NCBI GenBank assembly: GCA_016808115.1
Contig: JAEQBH010000130.1
Coordinates: 62,001-126,000, forward strand
Origin: Tetrastigma voinierianum
Lineage: Eukaryota > Streptophyta > Magnoliopsida > Vitales > Vitaceae
Direction: 5' to 3'
DNA: 64,000 bases
Program-made: the position numbers and the translations under genes
The notes under the pieces: generated by a model
The model's database searches: none
The model's input: only the letters and a program-made list of their open reading frames with translations
Told to the model about the DNA's origin: nothing
In this document: positions 33,491 through 45,161 of the stretch, in pieces
Layout: each line of letters opens with the position of its first letter
How positions within the stretch are numbered: position 1 is the first letter of the stretch

Positions 33491-33690
33491 TCGACCATAG
33501 AGGTCGTCGAATGAGGTCGGCGGACCTGCCGTCACGAAGAAATTTCCGACTCGTGCATTCTAGAGCTCAGACGTCGTGCCAGAGCTTAGGCTCATCTGAA
33601 GGCCAGCTCGTCCACAGAAGGCTCAGCTCGTCTGTAGAGGCGAACCGTCAACGGTGTAGCTCGTCGATCCAGTCGGCTCTTCAAGGCCAT
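33491..33690. repeat. Short AGCTCGTC-type repeats in the Chromo-2 5' LTR
   Basis: About six loosely spaced words of the type AGCTCGTCTGTAGAGG or GAAGGC in 200 bp. The same place in the 3' LTR (46189-46530) holds about eleven in 340 bp. Confidence 0.75.
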
Positions 33691-34370
33691 TGCGCATGAC
33701 CTCCAACCGTAAGGTCGTATCTCCTTACGTTTGAACTCGATTTGGTGTTCTTGGACTCTATGGAAAGCCCGTAGGTCAAGAATACATTCATATGCATGTG
33801 GAGGATGTTATATGTCGGACCGGGGTGTTTGTTTGGGCTCGTCGCTTCAGTGCAGCTCGTCGGTTGGTCGAGTCTGTCGAAGTTATTCTGCGTGGCGCTC
33901 CAACTTCGGAAGGATCATATCTCCTTCGTTTGAACTGGAATTTAGGTGTTCTTGGACTCTATAGGCCCATGGAGTCAAGAATACATTCATATGCCTGAGG
34001 AGGATGTTAGATGTCAGACTGAGGTGTTTGACTGAGCTCGTCGCTGGTGCATCTCGTCGGTTCAGTCGACTCGTCAAGTTGACTCGCACATGACCTCCAA
34101 CTTCGGAAGGTCATATCTCCTTCGTTTGAACTCCGATTTGGGTGTTCTTGGACTCTATGGAAAGCCCATTGAGTCAAGAATAGATTCATATAACTGAGGA
34201 GGATAGAAGATGTTTAACCAAGGTGATAGATCGAGCTCGTCCAGGTCAGGTCAGCTCGTCAATTCAGAGATTTGTTGTGTATGACACCCAGATTCGAGGA
34301 AGAGTCATAACTCCTTCGTCGAACTCCGATTCGGTGTTCTTTGACTCTATGGAAAGCCGGTGAGTCAAAA
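33691..34370. repeat. Direct repeats of about 200 bp in the Chromo-2 5' LTR
   Basis: GTCAAGAATACATTCATATG recurs at about 33777, 33974 and 34174, with a decayed fourth copy near 34353. Each is preceded by ACCTCCAAC..GGTC, CTCCTTCGTTTGAACTC and TTCTTGGACTCTATGG. Open frames in it are repeat translations. Confidence 0.85.
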
Positions 34371-35769
34371 ATCCGTATATATATATTATTTAAAATTGGA
34401 ACTCATATTAAATTCCGAAAATAAATCTAACAAAACTACTAGTACACCTGAATAATATTGTTCTTTAATGGTTTTGGAATAGGTAACCGAGGAGGAAAAA
34501 CCAAATTGTGATTGAGATTCCGAGGATTGGAATCAAAGTGCAAAGATTTGGGTTTGTTCTTCTAAATCTATTCTCATTTCAAGGTTGAAATGTTTGTTCT
34601 CTGAAACTCCTATTCCTCGTTTCAAGTTTTTTGCTTGTTGTTCTAAAAAGCATAGTTGATTTAATTGATTTGAGAAAGTGATTGTGAAATGTTTCTTGCA
34701 TAAAAATTGCATGATTAATGAAAATAAACTATTTATACAAAGCGTACATATTGTACTATATTTGCTATAAAGGATTTGAGCATGTAATAGAATGTTAACC
34801 GTTTATTTCGCATTAAGGATAGATTAGTGCTGATAGGGTTAAATAGTAGTGCTGCGAACTACAGTATTGATGTGTCACTCCGATCGGCGACGGCGGGACC
34901 GTTATACGTAGTGTTCACTATTTGATTGTTTATAACCGGTCGGCAGCCCAGCCCGGGGCCGTGCATGTTATAAAACCATGTGATCACCGACTGCGGCCAA
35001 TGAGGACCGTGTCGGTGACTCGATATCCTATATCTCCGAAGACATAAAGTTAAATTCGTTAAGGGCATAACTGAATTGATTGGCACCAACTGGATTTAGT
35101 TGGCATAAGCGAATTGATTTTCAGAATTGAATTGAATGTCAGAACTGAATTGAATTTGTGAGCATATTTGGGTGTTGATTTGAATTGTGAAATATTGATT
35201 ATGAAAATGTATTTATGGGATGATCAATGAACTACTATTGTATATATATATAACAAAGTATGTATTGTATTTATGATCCATCCAAATGATTGAAAGTTAA
35301 GATTATTAAATTGCATGAATTGATTTAAAATTTGGAAGCGAGGAATGGATTTGTATAGAACCACTAAGCATGAAAATGCTTAGCGTATTGTTTATAATGC
35401 GCGGTACCGAGTGATAGATAGTGATCGATGCGCCGAACCCAAGATCCTAGAGGAGCGTCGAGTCATAAAGAAAGAAATCTGGTGTGCTCAGGTATGTGCC
35501 CTCATTTCATGTGTTCTTTTTTATATGGATATTTTGTATAAACAATTTGAATACTGAACATCTATTTTTGTAAATCATTTTGAAAAGGCTTGGATGCCTA
35601 CATTGTAAATGGATTTTGTTAAATGTAAATGTTTATGGGCTTGCCCAATTTTGTAATCGCTTCCGCAAATATATGACTTTGAGTGATTTAGTGATTTTAG
35701 AGGCATCCCGGACTCGGTTCGGATCCGCCCAAGCGGGTCGGGTCGGGAAAGGGGCGCCACAACATTTAT

Positions 35770-35782
35770 TGGTATCAGAGCC
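35770..35782 (+). promoter_or_regulatory. Primer-binding site of Chromo-2
   Basis: TGGTATCAGAGCC, a perfect match to the initiator-Met tRNA type of PBS, five bases after the 5' LTR. Confidence 0.95.
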
Positions 35783-35889
35783 TAGGTTTAGGTGGTTCTA
35801 TAAAATGATTTCGAAATTGTTTGTAAATGATTTTAAATTTTATTATTATTTTATAACATGCATTTCATTTGCACATAAGGATGACATGA

Positions 35890-36918
35890 CTCGTAGCGGA
35901 TCTTCTTGGTCCTAAATGGGATAGCATGGACGGTTCGGCTTCCCTTAGGATTCGAGGATGACCCAGAGGGACTACGTAACGAGTCTGTTAGTGTGGAAGG
36001 TGGGCAAGCATCCCATGCCCCACCCGAATTGAACAGGAACAAGTAGCGGGAGTACTGCTAAGATTTACATCCTCCAATGGCTAACTCAGATTGCAAAGAA
36101 GCCCAGGGTAACCAGTACAATTACTCAAGCGATCGGCGTTGAGGAGAATAGCGAGAATGCAGGCCTGTGGAATTTTATGGGAAGAAGAGGATAGGCCTTC
36201 TATATAGCGAAAATTGGCTCGAGAGAGCAGAGAGCGAATGCCCACGTACAAATGCATTACTGTGAAGAGGGTGGAATGTGTGACCTCATTACTACAAGAT
36301 GAGGCTTGCTCCCGATTGGTGGGTTTCGTGACCGGGACCGCTTTCATCGAGAGAGGATTACATGGGAGTTCTTCTTGGATGAGTTCAAGAAGAAGCACTA
36401 TGTGGGTCGCATTTATCGAACAACATGAGACGGGAGTTTCATCATCTAAAGCAAAGATAGATGAGTGTGACGAATATCAAAGAGAATTCACCTGGTTGAG
36501 CAAGTATGCTCGAGGTACTTGTGAGTGAGGAAGAAAAGTGTTGTAGGTTTGAAGGCGGTGTAGCCCGGCCATGTGAGGCCCGTGTCCGCGACATTTTGCC
36601 ATGAAGTTGCCAATTGTGACATGTGCATTGAATGTGGAAAGAGTAAGAAAGAGGAAGAGAGAAGGATAAAAGGCAGGGAAAGAAAAATCCGGTCGGTTCG
36701 GTTCGCAACAACAACAAGGAAAAATTCGGGGACCACGAGAGGGTTCCAGTCGGCTATGGCTGTGGGCTACCCGGTGGGAGTACTACTCTACCCGGCCTGC
36801 GTCGATTCTTGAGTACACCGGGAGGTGCTTCTAGAGGACAAGCCTCCCCATTGCTCCATTGTGGGAGAAATCTGAGGAGAAATGTTGGAGACTTCTGGTG
36901 CTTGTTTGATTTGTGGAT
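35890..36918 (+). pseudogene. Chromo-2 gag, 5' portion, split by an insertion
   Basis: Frameshifted gag sequence. NMRREFHHLKQR and MSVTEYQREF-like wording occur near 36422-36490, then LSKYAREV and EEEKCCRFEGGVARP near 36495-36565, the retrotransposon gag core. A basic linker follows, then CGRN near 36855 and GAC..C near 36890-36913, the zinc-knuckle region. The nested element enters within the CX2CX4HX4C knuckle. The two knuckle cysteines lie left of it, and the His and last Cys lie right of it at 42889-42920. Several frame changes predate or accompany this. Confidence 0.85.
36914..36918 (+). repeat. Target-site duplication TGGAT, left copy
   Basis: Identical to 42889-42893, directly abutting the TGATT start of the nested LTR. 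Five bases is the usual length for gypsy insertions. Confidence 0.9.
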
Positions 36919-38588
36919 TGATTAGTGCTTTCGAAAGTGCGATTTGAACCCTATATTGGAGTGGGTTTTGGTACTTTTTGATCATTAATCATGTCATATA
37001 TCGATTGAAGTGTTCATGTTACCTTAGTAACACTTTATACCATTGGAGCATGTTTTTGGTTGTTTTGTATTTATGCACTTCTGGAAGCCCCGACCACAAT
37101 GCAAATGATCAATCATGAGGTTGGAAGTTTAGTCTCGACCATCGACAAGCCCAAAATCAGTGGAAAACAAAGGAAAAGTGGAAATGAGATACGATTGAAG
37201 GCAGGATGAGAGGCATGAAACGACAAAACAGGATTTTCGCAAGCGTTACGCCAAGAGTAATTCGCAACCACTGCAATTTCATGGCTCATTCATGTCCGGA
37301 GTTCGCGAGTTCGCGGAATTTCATAACATGTTCATGGCTTTAGAAAATGATGAATTTCGCTAAACCAAATCCATTCGCTAAATATACTTGTTCGTGTGAA
37401 ATTATGGGTTTAAACTTCTCACGTTATTTTAGCTAGCAGCGAAATTCATTGTAAGCGAAAATGCACCACAACTAGCGAAATTTCCAATTTTACGCTACAC
37501 TTATGATCGCTAATTTACTTGAGAATTCATCCTATGTGAAAATGCATGCCTCGTCATGCTTTGTAATTAATCATGACCGCCTTTCATTTTGGTGAATTAC
37601 TCTGTATCACATAACTTAGCTTAGTTGCTAGGGTTTTGTTATTTTCATACCTTGAGGAGGCTTATAAATACCTCATGTTTTGTAATAAAAGGAGGAGGAT
37701 GAAGGTGAATACAAGTTTTGGTGATTTATAGTTATTTTCTTTTCTTGCTTTTTGTAAATAAATTGTTTTATTTTCTCTCTTCTCCTCTTCTTTCTCTCTT
37801 CTTTCTTTCACTTTCCCGGTGCCAAACACACCTCTTGAGGATGGCCTTCGAGATGCTTCATTTAAGCCTCACTTTTGAAGGAAGGGAAGCTAGCTTGGTG
37901 GTAAGGGTTAAGCATGTTGTCTCTCTTGTACTAAAAGTCATGGTGGTGTATTTATGGCCACTATTTTCAAAATTGAGTTACATAACATGGGATGTTATTG
38001 TCTTGGCCAATACTCTCCATGCTTTAGGGTATTGTTCTTTAGATTGATTTCTGAGCCTCGAGATAATATTTACATGTTAGGGTTCTTAATTAGGGTTAAA
38101 TAACATTGACTTTTATTGTTTTTTGTGATACTCTCCATACTTTAGGGTTGAGTGCCGGGTGAGAGATGCGCGCGATTCTTTAGATGGTCTTCGCCTTAGA
38201 AAAATGATAAAGGAATGTTAGGGTTTTAAACAAAGGGGCCATAGCATCACGTGTTGACTCACATAGGAGGATAAAACACGAGGACATGTTTTGCCTAGCT
38301 TGTCAAGTTGGTGACCTAAATCTTCAAAGTTGAATTTCTTCGCTTTGAAATTCGAGTTTTTACCCATTTCGGTTTGCAATTTCGAGTTTAAACCATTTCT
38401 GACTTTTGACCTGAATCCGAAGTCTGATAGAAGCACTTACCTTCATGCCTAATCTGAAGCCATTTCTAGGATAAAACCCATCCGTGTTCGATATTTGGGC
38501 CTTATCTGCGGTAACTTGACTACGCGTATTAGGAAACAGGTGTATATAAATTTTGTTGATTTTAGCTCAACTCTTGTGACACGAATCA
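36919..38588 (+). repeat. 5' LTR of the nested element
   Basis: Aligned with 41184-42888. Shared landmarks: ATCGATTGAAGTGTT near 36999, GAGCATGTTTTTGGTTGTTT near 37047, GATCAATCATGAGGTTGGAA near 37107, AGGAGGCTTATAAATACCTC near 37655, AACACGAGGACATGTTTTGC near 38273 and CAGGTGTATATAAATTTTGT near 38537. Confidence 0.9.
37663..37670 (+). promoter_or_regulatory. TATA box of the nested 5' LTR
   Basis: TATAAATA in a block conserved in both LTRs. AATAAAAGG follows 20 bases on and could serve in polyadenylation. Confidence 0.65.
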
Positions 38589-38590
38589 AA

Positions 38591-38607
38591 TGGCGCCATT
38601 CGGGGAT
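38591..38607 (+). promoter_or_regulatory. Primer-binding site of the nested element
   Basis: TGGCGCCATTCGGGGAT two bases after the LTR, the type found in Tat and Athila elements. Confidence 0.85.
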
Positions 38608-38790
38608 GGTGCCAAACTGCGATGGTAAAAATTAAAGGTGTACTTGTGATCGACGTCACAGTGAAGGTAACCTTTTTGCCTCTTTTTGCAACCCGATTGC
38701 GAGAGCGCCCGACTTTCATCCAGTCGCGCATTAAGCGCAGCTGTTTGAGTTTCATTGGAGTTATTTTTAATTTACGGTAGTTAATTTAAC

Positions 38791-38821
<31 letters not shown>

Positions 38822-41183
38822 GTCTTCTGAGGATCATTTACATCCATTTGTTTTGTGAAGCCTTATTTCAGCTGAGATTGCATTTTCAGTGGTTTGAATT
38901 GAGAGAAAATGGAATCCCCATATGGAGAAGCGTGCGGTGAGAGGTAGCCCTAGAGCTTACATGACAATGAGGGACTATTGGAACCTTCCATCAGCGTGCG
39001 CGACAACTTTGTAGAGAATCCAAACCCATATAGGTCTATGAGAATATGAGACCCGATGGATGAGTCTTTTGTCTATAATGTTCCTCGACTTATACCTCAT
39101 GCTTCTCCACATTTCACCTCAACTGTGGCAACAACCACCACCCTTATCCCTTGTTAGACAAGCCATCTGAATTTGAGCAAACAAGTGGACAATTTCATGG
39201 GAAGCGGGGTAGTGGTTGTCGGGCCCGATCAAGCGAGACAGTTGAGAGCTCCCCTGAGCAAAGGTAGATGGGTTCCAAAGTGAAATTGATCAAAGTGGAT
39301 CTTGCGAGGGAATCCATCTCAAAGCTCACCAATCAGTTTGTTCATCAAGAGGAGGAGGAATTTGGAGAAGAGTGCTTCCTTTAGAGCAATTTTGGTTGAA
39401 CAAGCTGTTGCCGACCTGAGAGGAGTGGAGTGGAATTGGTAGAAGCTCCTCACGAGAGGCTGCGGGATGCCCTAGGATCGAGGTGATACTTTTGGCCTTG
39501 GAAAAAGCAGAGCAGTTAGTGCCTTGATAAGTGAGGAGGGTAGTGGAAGAAATAGTGGAAGATCCCCGAAAGCATGTCCTTGACCAATTCCCACAAACCC
39601 CAGCGCGATATAAGACCACATATTATTTGCCGGTGCATGCATATTGCACCGCAGCAAACTCAAAACCTGAAGCTCACAAAGCTAAGTCCAACCCATCAAC
39701 ATGCCATGCGAGAACTTCGAAGATGTAAGTGGCCTCACGTACATAAGTTTTGCCACTACATCAAGGCGCACGAGCAGCTGCCTATACGACTGGCATAGTG
39801 GTTGGTTTGGGTGCGGTTCGGATTTGGAGCATGAGACCTCGGCATTTCTAAGCTCAGGTCGGTTCCGACCTCTTGGGATATCTTGCGGCCAGTACAGCGA
39901 CTTAGGATCAACGATGTATACACCACCACGGCGGTGAGGTGGTTAGGTTTTCTTTTATGTTTTTGTATAGTTATGGCTTTATCAGCGCCTCGCTGATCTT
40001 GATTAGGATTTATGTATTAGCCATAGTAAGCGAATATTTTTGTGTTTAGCTTTGTATTCATGTATTATGCATTTTTAGCTATATCAGCTAATCGGTTACT
40101 CTCCTCTGACTTTTGTACATATCATGTTTTGTGCCTTTACTAGGTGTAATGTTTTCTTTTCAATTGAACAATTGGTGCTTTATTGGACAATTAGATTGCT
40201 TCATGTTGGAAAATTGAATCCTTTATTTGTCATATATGCTAGGACAAAATTCCGTACTTGAATTAAATTCTTGGTGAGTCACGGTTCCGGCATATGACTT
40301 GAAATTTCCCTTATGCTAATTCACACTGCACTCCAGTTTATTTCAATAGGTTGTGAATTTTGTATGCCTCCTTTCCACTTTTACCAAAACCGACCTTAGG
40401 CATGTTGACAACCTAGAATAGGTTTGAGTTACCAACAATTGAAGACGATGTTGTCTTCGAAAAGGAAAAGAAAAAGAAAAAGAAAGAAGAAAAAGAAAAA
40501 TAAAATCGTGAAGTTTTGCTTTTGAAGCAGAGCACTGCGGTCAGAGATATAGCGAACCTTTGAAACCCGATGCCCTAAGCCTTCATTGGTTGGGGAGTCA
40601 TCGATTTTGTGTTCGTTACATGGAGTGGATAGGTAGAATTTAGCGAATTGTAGGTGCTTGATTTTGAAGTCAGGTTGAAGTCGAGGGTGAAACCTTTAGA
40701 GTTGGTGGTCTTTGATCCTTTTGGCTTGATGCCTAAACCTTAATTGGTTGGGAGTCGTCGGTGGTTAGTTACATGGACTTTGGTGAAGTCAGTTTTTAAG
40801 CATTGCATCCTACAATATAATTGAGAAGCAAGAAGTGTAACCAGCCACATCTTAATTGTTCCAGCGGGTTTGAGCCATGTCAATGCTAGGTTGAAACAGA
40901 ATTTGCATTTTGTTGACTCAATCTAGATTACAAAATGAACCATTAGACAGGTGGAAATCGAGTTAGAAAATCATGGAAGCAGTGTTGTTCTAAAAATTGT
41001 TCTCTTATGGATTTATTCTGTATATAGGTTTTCGTGTTGATTTCAATTGTTCACTTTAAGTAATGTTAGTTTGTATATAAGTCTGATAACCTTTGAAACC
41101 TGACCTTTTGAAAATCACCACATCAAATCTCAATTCCTTATTTTGCATTCTTCAGGGGCCCAACAGCGATTTGGGTTGGGGTG
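38608..41183 (+). other. Interior of the nested element, possible gag trace only
   Basis: An A-run of about 19 at 38803-38821. The first coding-like piece, from about 38909, reads ESPYGEACGE, and RGSPRAYMTMRDYWNLPSAC follows near 38940. It may be a decayed gag N-terminus, but I am not sure. After about 39960 the sequence is AT-rich with an AAG/AAAG patch at 40455-40505 and no open frame of interest. Pyrimidine/G-rich TTTGGGTTGGGGTG just before 41184 is in the place of a purine tract. Confidence 0.5.
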
Positions 41184-42888
41184 TGATTCGTACTCCAAAA
41201 ATTACAATTTTGAACTATATTAGATGGTTTTGGAGTACTTTTTGATCGGGTGTCGTAGTATATCGATTGAAGTGTTAAGTATTACCTTAGTAACACTTAT
41301 GCCATTTGGAGCATGTTTTTGGTTGTTTTGTGGTATTTATGCACTTCTAGGCTTCAACCACAAGTAAATGATCAATCATGAGGTTGGAAGTTTTAGTCTC
41401 GATACATAATCAAACAATCAATGGAAAAACAAAGGAAAATTGGAGGAAATGAGATACGGTTGAAGACGGGATGAGAGGCATAGAAGAGTGACAAAGCGAG
41501 TTTTCATGGCTTGTTCGCAAACGATTATAACCCTAGCGAATTTATGAAAACATTAGCAATCGGTTAAGCAAGTTAAGCGAATTTCGCAACATGTTCGCAA
41601 ACTGTGAAAATGATGAATTTATTAAACCAAATCCCCATTTATTAAACACTTGTTCGTGTAATTATCGGTTCTAAACTTCTCACACATTATTTTATTAGCT
41701 TAGCGAGAAATTTACATGTTGCGAAAATGCATATAAGCGAAATTTTCCAATTTTATTACACTTGCCCAATTCGCTAATTTAGTGAAATTCATCCACTGTG
41801 TGAAAATGCGTGCCTCGTCATCCTTTGTAATTAATACAACCGCCTTTCATTTTGGTGAATTACTCTCTTTATCCTATAGCTTAGATTAGTTGCTAGGGTT
41901 TTGAGTATTTTCCTTACCTTGAGGAGGCTATAAATACCCTCATGTTTTGTAATAAAAAGGAGGAGGATAGAAGGTGAATACAAGTTTTTGGTGATTTGTA
42001 AGTTATTTTCTTTTACTGCTTTTGTAAATAAATTGTTTTATTTTCTCTCTTCTCTCTCTTCTTTCTCTCTTCTTTCTTTCACTTTCCAGTGCCTAACTAC
42101 ACCTCTTAGGATGACAACTCGAGAGATGCTTGGCTAAGCCTCCTTTTTGAAGAGAAGGAAGCTAGCTTAAGGTGAATTGGGGTTAAGCATGTTGTCCTCT
42201 TGTCTTAAAAGTCGAATTAGTGTATTTATAGTACTTATTTTAGAATGGGTTACATAACATGGGATATTTATTGTCTTGGCCAATACTCTCCATGCTTTAG
42301 GGTTCATTGTTCTTTAGATAGTCTTTACAAGCCTCCCGAGATAATATTTATGTTAGGGTTCTTCAAATTAGGGTTAAATAACATTGACTTTTTTATTGTT
42401 TTAGCCCAGTACTCTCCATACTAGGGTTCGGTGCTCGGGTGAAGATCTTATTTGTGATTCTTTAGATGGTCTTTACTAGCCTTAGAAAAATGATAAAGGA
42501 ATGTTGGGGTTTTAAGTAAACAAAAAGGGGCCATAACTGCATCTGTGTTGACTCGCGTAGGAGGGGATAAAACACGAGGACATGTGTTTGCCACACAGCT
42601 TGTCAAGTTGGTGACCTAAATCTTAGTTTAATTTCTTCACTTTAAATTCAGTTTTACCATTTCGATTTTAAATTTCAGTTTAAACCATTCTGACTTTTTG
42701 ACATAAATCCAAAAGTCAAATAGAAAGCCTTACCTTCATGCCTAATGCGAGCCATTTCTAGGATGAAAGCCACATCCCGTGTTCGACCATGAACCCTTTA
42801 TCTTTGCGACAGCTTGACTCTGGCGGTAGTAGGAACACAGGTGTATATAAATTTTGTTGATTTTAGCTCGACTGCGTAGTACGAATCA
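41184..42888 (+). repeat. 3' LTR of the nested element
   Basis: Partner of 36919-38588. It has the same TATA block (TATAAATA at 41929-41936) and the same CGAATCA end. It is 35 bp longer, through scattered indels. Confidence 0.9.
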
Positions 42889-42893
42889 TGGAT
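42889..42893 (+). repeat. Target-site duplication TGGAT, right copy
   Basis: Matches 36914-36918 exactly and returns to Chromo-2 gag coding sequence. Confidence 0.9.
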
Positions 42894-43639
42894 CAAAAGA
42901 GCATAGAGCAAGAGATTGTTCTAGAACTCGTTCATTCTGACACCGGAGGCTGAAGTGCGGCTTTAGTGGCCTGGCGGCAAAGTGTTGCATCCTTAGAGGT
43001 GTTAGAGACGAGGACTACCAAACTTTAGGTAGGCAAGATGGTGCGTGCTCGGCTAGGCATATGCGATGGCGATGGAAGATCTCTGGCGGCCCCAGGATGT
43101 AATAATTCGTGAATTTTATCTTTTGATACTACTATGCATGCATTGATAAGATCCGGGATCGACTCATTCCATACATATGTCTTGACATACTGACTTAGGT
43201 AAATTCTTAGAGGGAGTGAAACCGAATATGACATCTTGGTGACGAACCGCTCGGGCATAGTGTTATTTTGAGCAGTATATAGAGATTGCTTACGTCAAAA
43301 TACGAAAGTATGAATTTTGGGAGAGATTTGATTGAGTTATCCTTCGTGAGTTTGATGTAATATTAGGAATGTTTGGTGTCCGGAGCAGAAGCGATAGTCA
43401 TTTGTAAAATGAAAAGAGTGACATAAGGACGGATGAAAGATGAAGTAACTTTCATCGGTGAGAGGGCAAATCACCTGTGCGATATCGACCTCTGCTAAGT
43501 GTGGTGCGGGAAAGGATGTGAAGCTACTTGGCTTATGTGATTGTCTGGTAAAAGCAAGGCTAGTGTATCAGATATCACCTCTTTGTTAGCGACTTTTCGG
43601 ACGTGTTTAGGAAGAGTTACGAGTTGCCCCCATTAGGGA
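42894..43639 (+). pseudogene. Chromo-2 gag end and protease remnant
   Basis: The remaining knuckle residues (EHRARDC in frame) occur at about 42900-42922. The protease follows: GATHS-like residues are not clear, but REFDVILGM (about 43347-43373) is the characteristic second half. The minus-strand open frame 43025-43258 is a shadow. Many frame changes. The active-site Asp is not located. Confidence 0.65.
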
Positions 43640-44412
43640 ATTGAGTTTGCTATTGACGTTGTACCAGGTGCCTTTTGACATCCCATTACACCGTCTGAAT
43701 GGCTCCATTAGAAATTTAAAGGAATTGAAATTACAGTGGAAAGAACTGCTAGAAAAAGGGTTTATTAAATAGAGTGTAGCAGCACCATGGGGAGCTCCCG
43801 TGCTTTTTGTTAAAAAGAAAGATGGTACACTTCGGCTATGTATTGATTACAGACAACTGAACAAGTTAACGGTAAAGAATAAATATTCGTTACCCAGAAT
43901 TGATGATTTGTTTGACCCGATTAAAGGTGCAGTATCTTTTCAAGATTGACTTGTGATACGGGCCTGCATCGGTTGAGAATTAAAGATACGCCGTGTGCAT
44001 AAGGTAGTTGGGACGATATGGACATTATGAGTTCCCTTGTAATGCCGTTTGGATTGACCGATGCTCCGGCCCGGCGTTCATGGACCCTAATGAATCGTGT
44101 TCAGGCCGATATGTGGATCGGTTGTCGTAGTGTTCATAGGCGACATTCTTGTGTATTCAAAGATCGGAAAGTCATGACACACACCTTAGAGTAGTATTGA
44201 GACTTTGAGGAAAAGCGGTTGTATCTGGCGAGCAAGTGTGAGTTTTGGGATGAATGAAGTGTCCTTTCTTGAAGCACGTTGTATCGAAAGAAGGAATCCG
44301 AGTAGATCCAAAGAAAATAGAAGTGGTTGTTGAATGGAAGCCACCTAGAAATGTTACAGAAGTGCGTAGTTTCCTGGGACTAGCAAGATACTACAGAAGA
44401 TATGTTAAGGAG
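43640..44412 (+). pseudogene. Chromo-2 reverse transcriptase with FIGD in place of FIDD
   Basis: Blocks in order: ELLEKGFIK (43745-43771), a stop, APWGAPVLFVKKKDGTLRLC (43784-43843), IDYRQLNKLTVKNKYSLPRI and DDLFD to about 43918. A disordered stretch follows, then MPFGLTDAPA (44043-44072) and VVVFIGDILVYSK (about 44124-44162). The catalytic box needs two Asp, and here the first is Gly (GGC), which by itself would disable the enzyme. Then EVVVEWKPP and VRSFLGLARYYRRYVKEL run to about 44412, where sequence jumps to integrase. Confidence 0.9.
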
Positions 44413-45113
44413 TTGTGTGATCGACCTTGAGGGTAGTTGGGATCAACACATTGCTTTAGTTGAATTTGCGTCTGACAACGAGTTTCAAATCCAAGAAGTA
44501 TTGGAATGGCGCCTTATGAGGCTTTATATGGGAGAGAAAATGTAGAACTGCAGATTGTGTTGGGCCCGAATTGAGCGAAAGGAAAGTAATTGGCCACGAG
44601 CTTGAGTACGGGGAACAAGAAAAAGTGAAAATGATTAGAGAAAGATTGAAGGTGGCCAACGATAGACATAAATCATATGCCGACATGAAAAGAAAAGATA
44701 TTTGATATGAGATCGGCGAAAAAGTGTTTTTGAAAGTATCTTTTTGGAAGAAGGTGATGAGATTTGGGAAAAAGGGCAAGTTGAGCCCTAGATTTATTGT
44801 GGCCCCTAGTGATTGAAAAAAGTGGGTCCGATTGGCATATAGATTAGCATTACCTCGGGACTTGGAAAGATCCATAATGTATTTCATGTGTCCATGCTGC
44901 GGGTACCGATCGAGACCCGTCACATGTAGTCTCTTCGGAACAATTGGTTGGCCGGATTTGGCGTATGAAGAAGAGCCGTTAGAGATTTTGGCTCGTGAAG
45001 TGAAAGAATGCAGACGAGAGATTCCGCTAGTCAAAGTGCTGTGGAGAAACCATAAGGTGGAAGCCACTTGGGAAAGTGAGGGGAAGCTTGATGCGGCAAC
45101 AATATCATAGCTT
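44413..45113 (+). pseudogene. Chromo-2 integrase C-terminus and chromodomain, joined to RT by deletion
   Basis: Immediately after the RT thumb come CVIDLEGSWDQHIALVEFA (about 44416-44472) and a segment ending LYMGE, both from the end of the integrase core. RNase H, the zinc domain and the D,D part of the core, about 1.5 kb, are absent. Farther on are GLGKIHNVFHVSMLR (about 44860-44905) and, in an open frame 44832-45110, DLAYEEEPLEILAREVKE then IPLVKVLWRNHKVEATWESE. The latter is a chromodomain with its aromatic residues (Tyr, Trp) present. Confidence 0.9.
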
Positions 45114-45145
45114 GTTTGAATCATAATTCGAGGAATGAATTTTTT

Positions 45146-45161
45146 AATTAGAGGAGAGTTA
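45146..45161 (+). promoter_or_regulatory. Polypurine tract of Chromo-2
   Basis: AATTAGAGGAGAGTTA, purine-rich, five bases before the 3' LTR. Less perfect than that of Chromo-1. Confidence 0.6.

Larger units (their letters stand above)
32463..35764 (+). repeat. 5' LTR of Chromo-2
   Basis: It starts GCCCAATACCACAGATTTTT and ends GGGGCGCCACAACA five bases before the PBS. It aligns with 45166-48580 throughout. Landmarks: ATGGGGACCCTAGGGTC near 32617, CTTCTACCCTAAGGAATGTT near 33000, ACATCAATTAACTTGATGTT near 33187 (itself a palindrome), the 200-bp repeats, and TGTATATATATATAACAAAG near 35239, a possible TATA region. Confidence 0.9.
36919..42888 (+). mobile_element. Nested LTR element without recognisable pol (LARD-like), TGGCGCC-type PBS
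   Basis: LTRs 36919-38588 and 41184-42888 both begin TGATT and end CGAATCA. The PBS TGGCGCCATTCGGGGAT starts at 38591. A 2.6-kb interior has no RT, integrase or RNase H that I can read. The TGGAT duplication on both sides shows a single clean insertion into Chromo-2 gag. The PBS type places it with Tat/Athila-like parents, on which it would depend for enzymes. LTRs differ by many small indels. Confidence 0.9.

Noticed and set aside
33731..34189. Short open frames in the Chromo-2 LTR
   Set aside because: They repeat with the 200-bp LTR repeat and shift between LTR copies.
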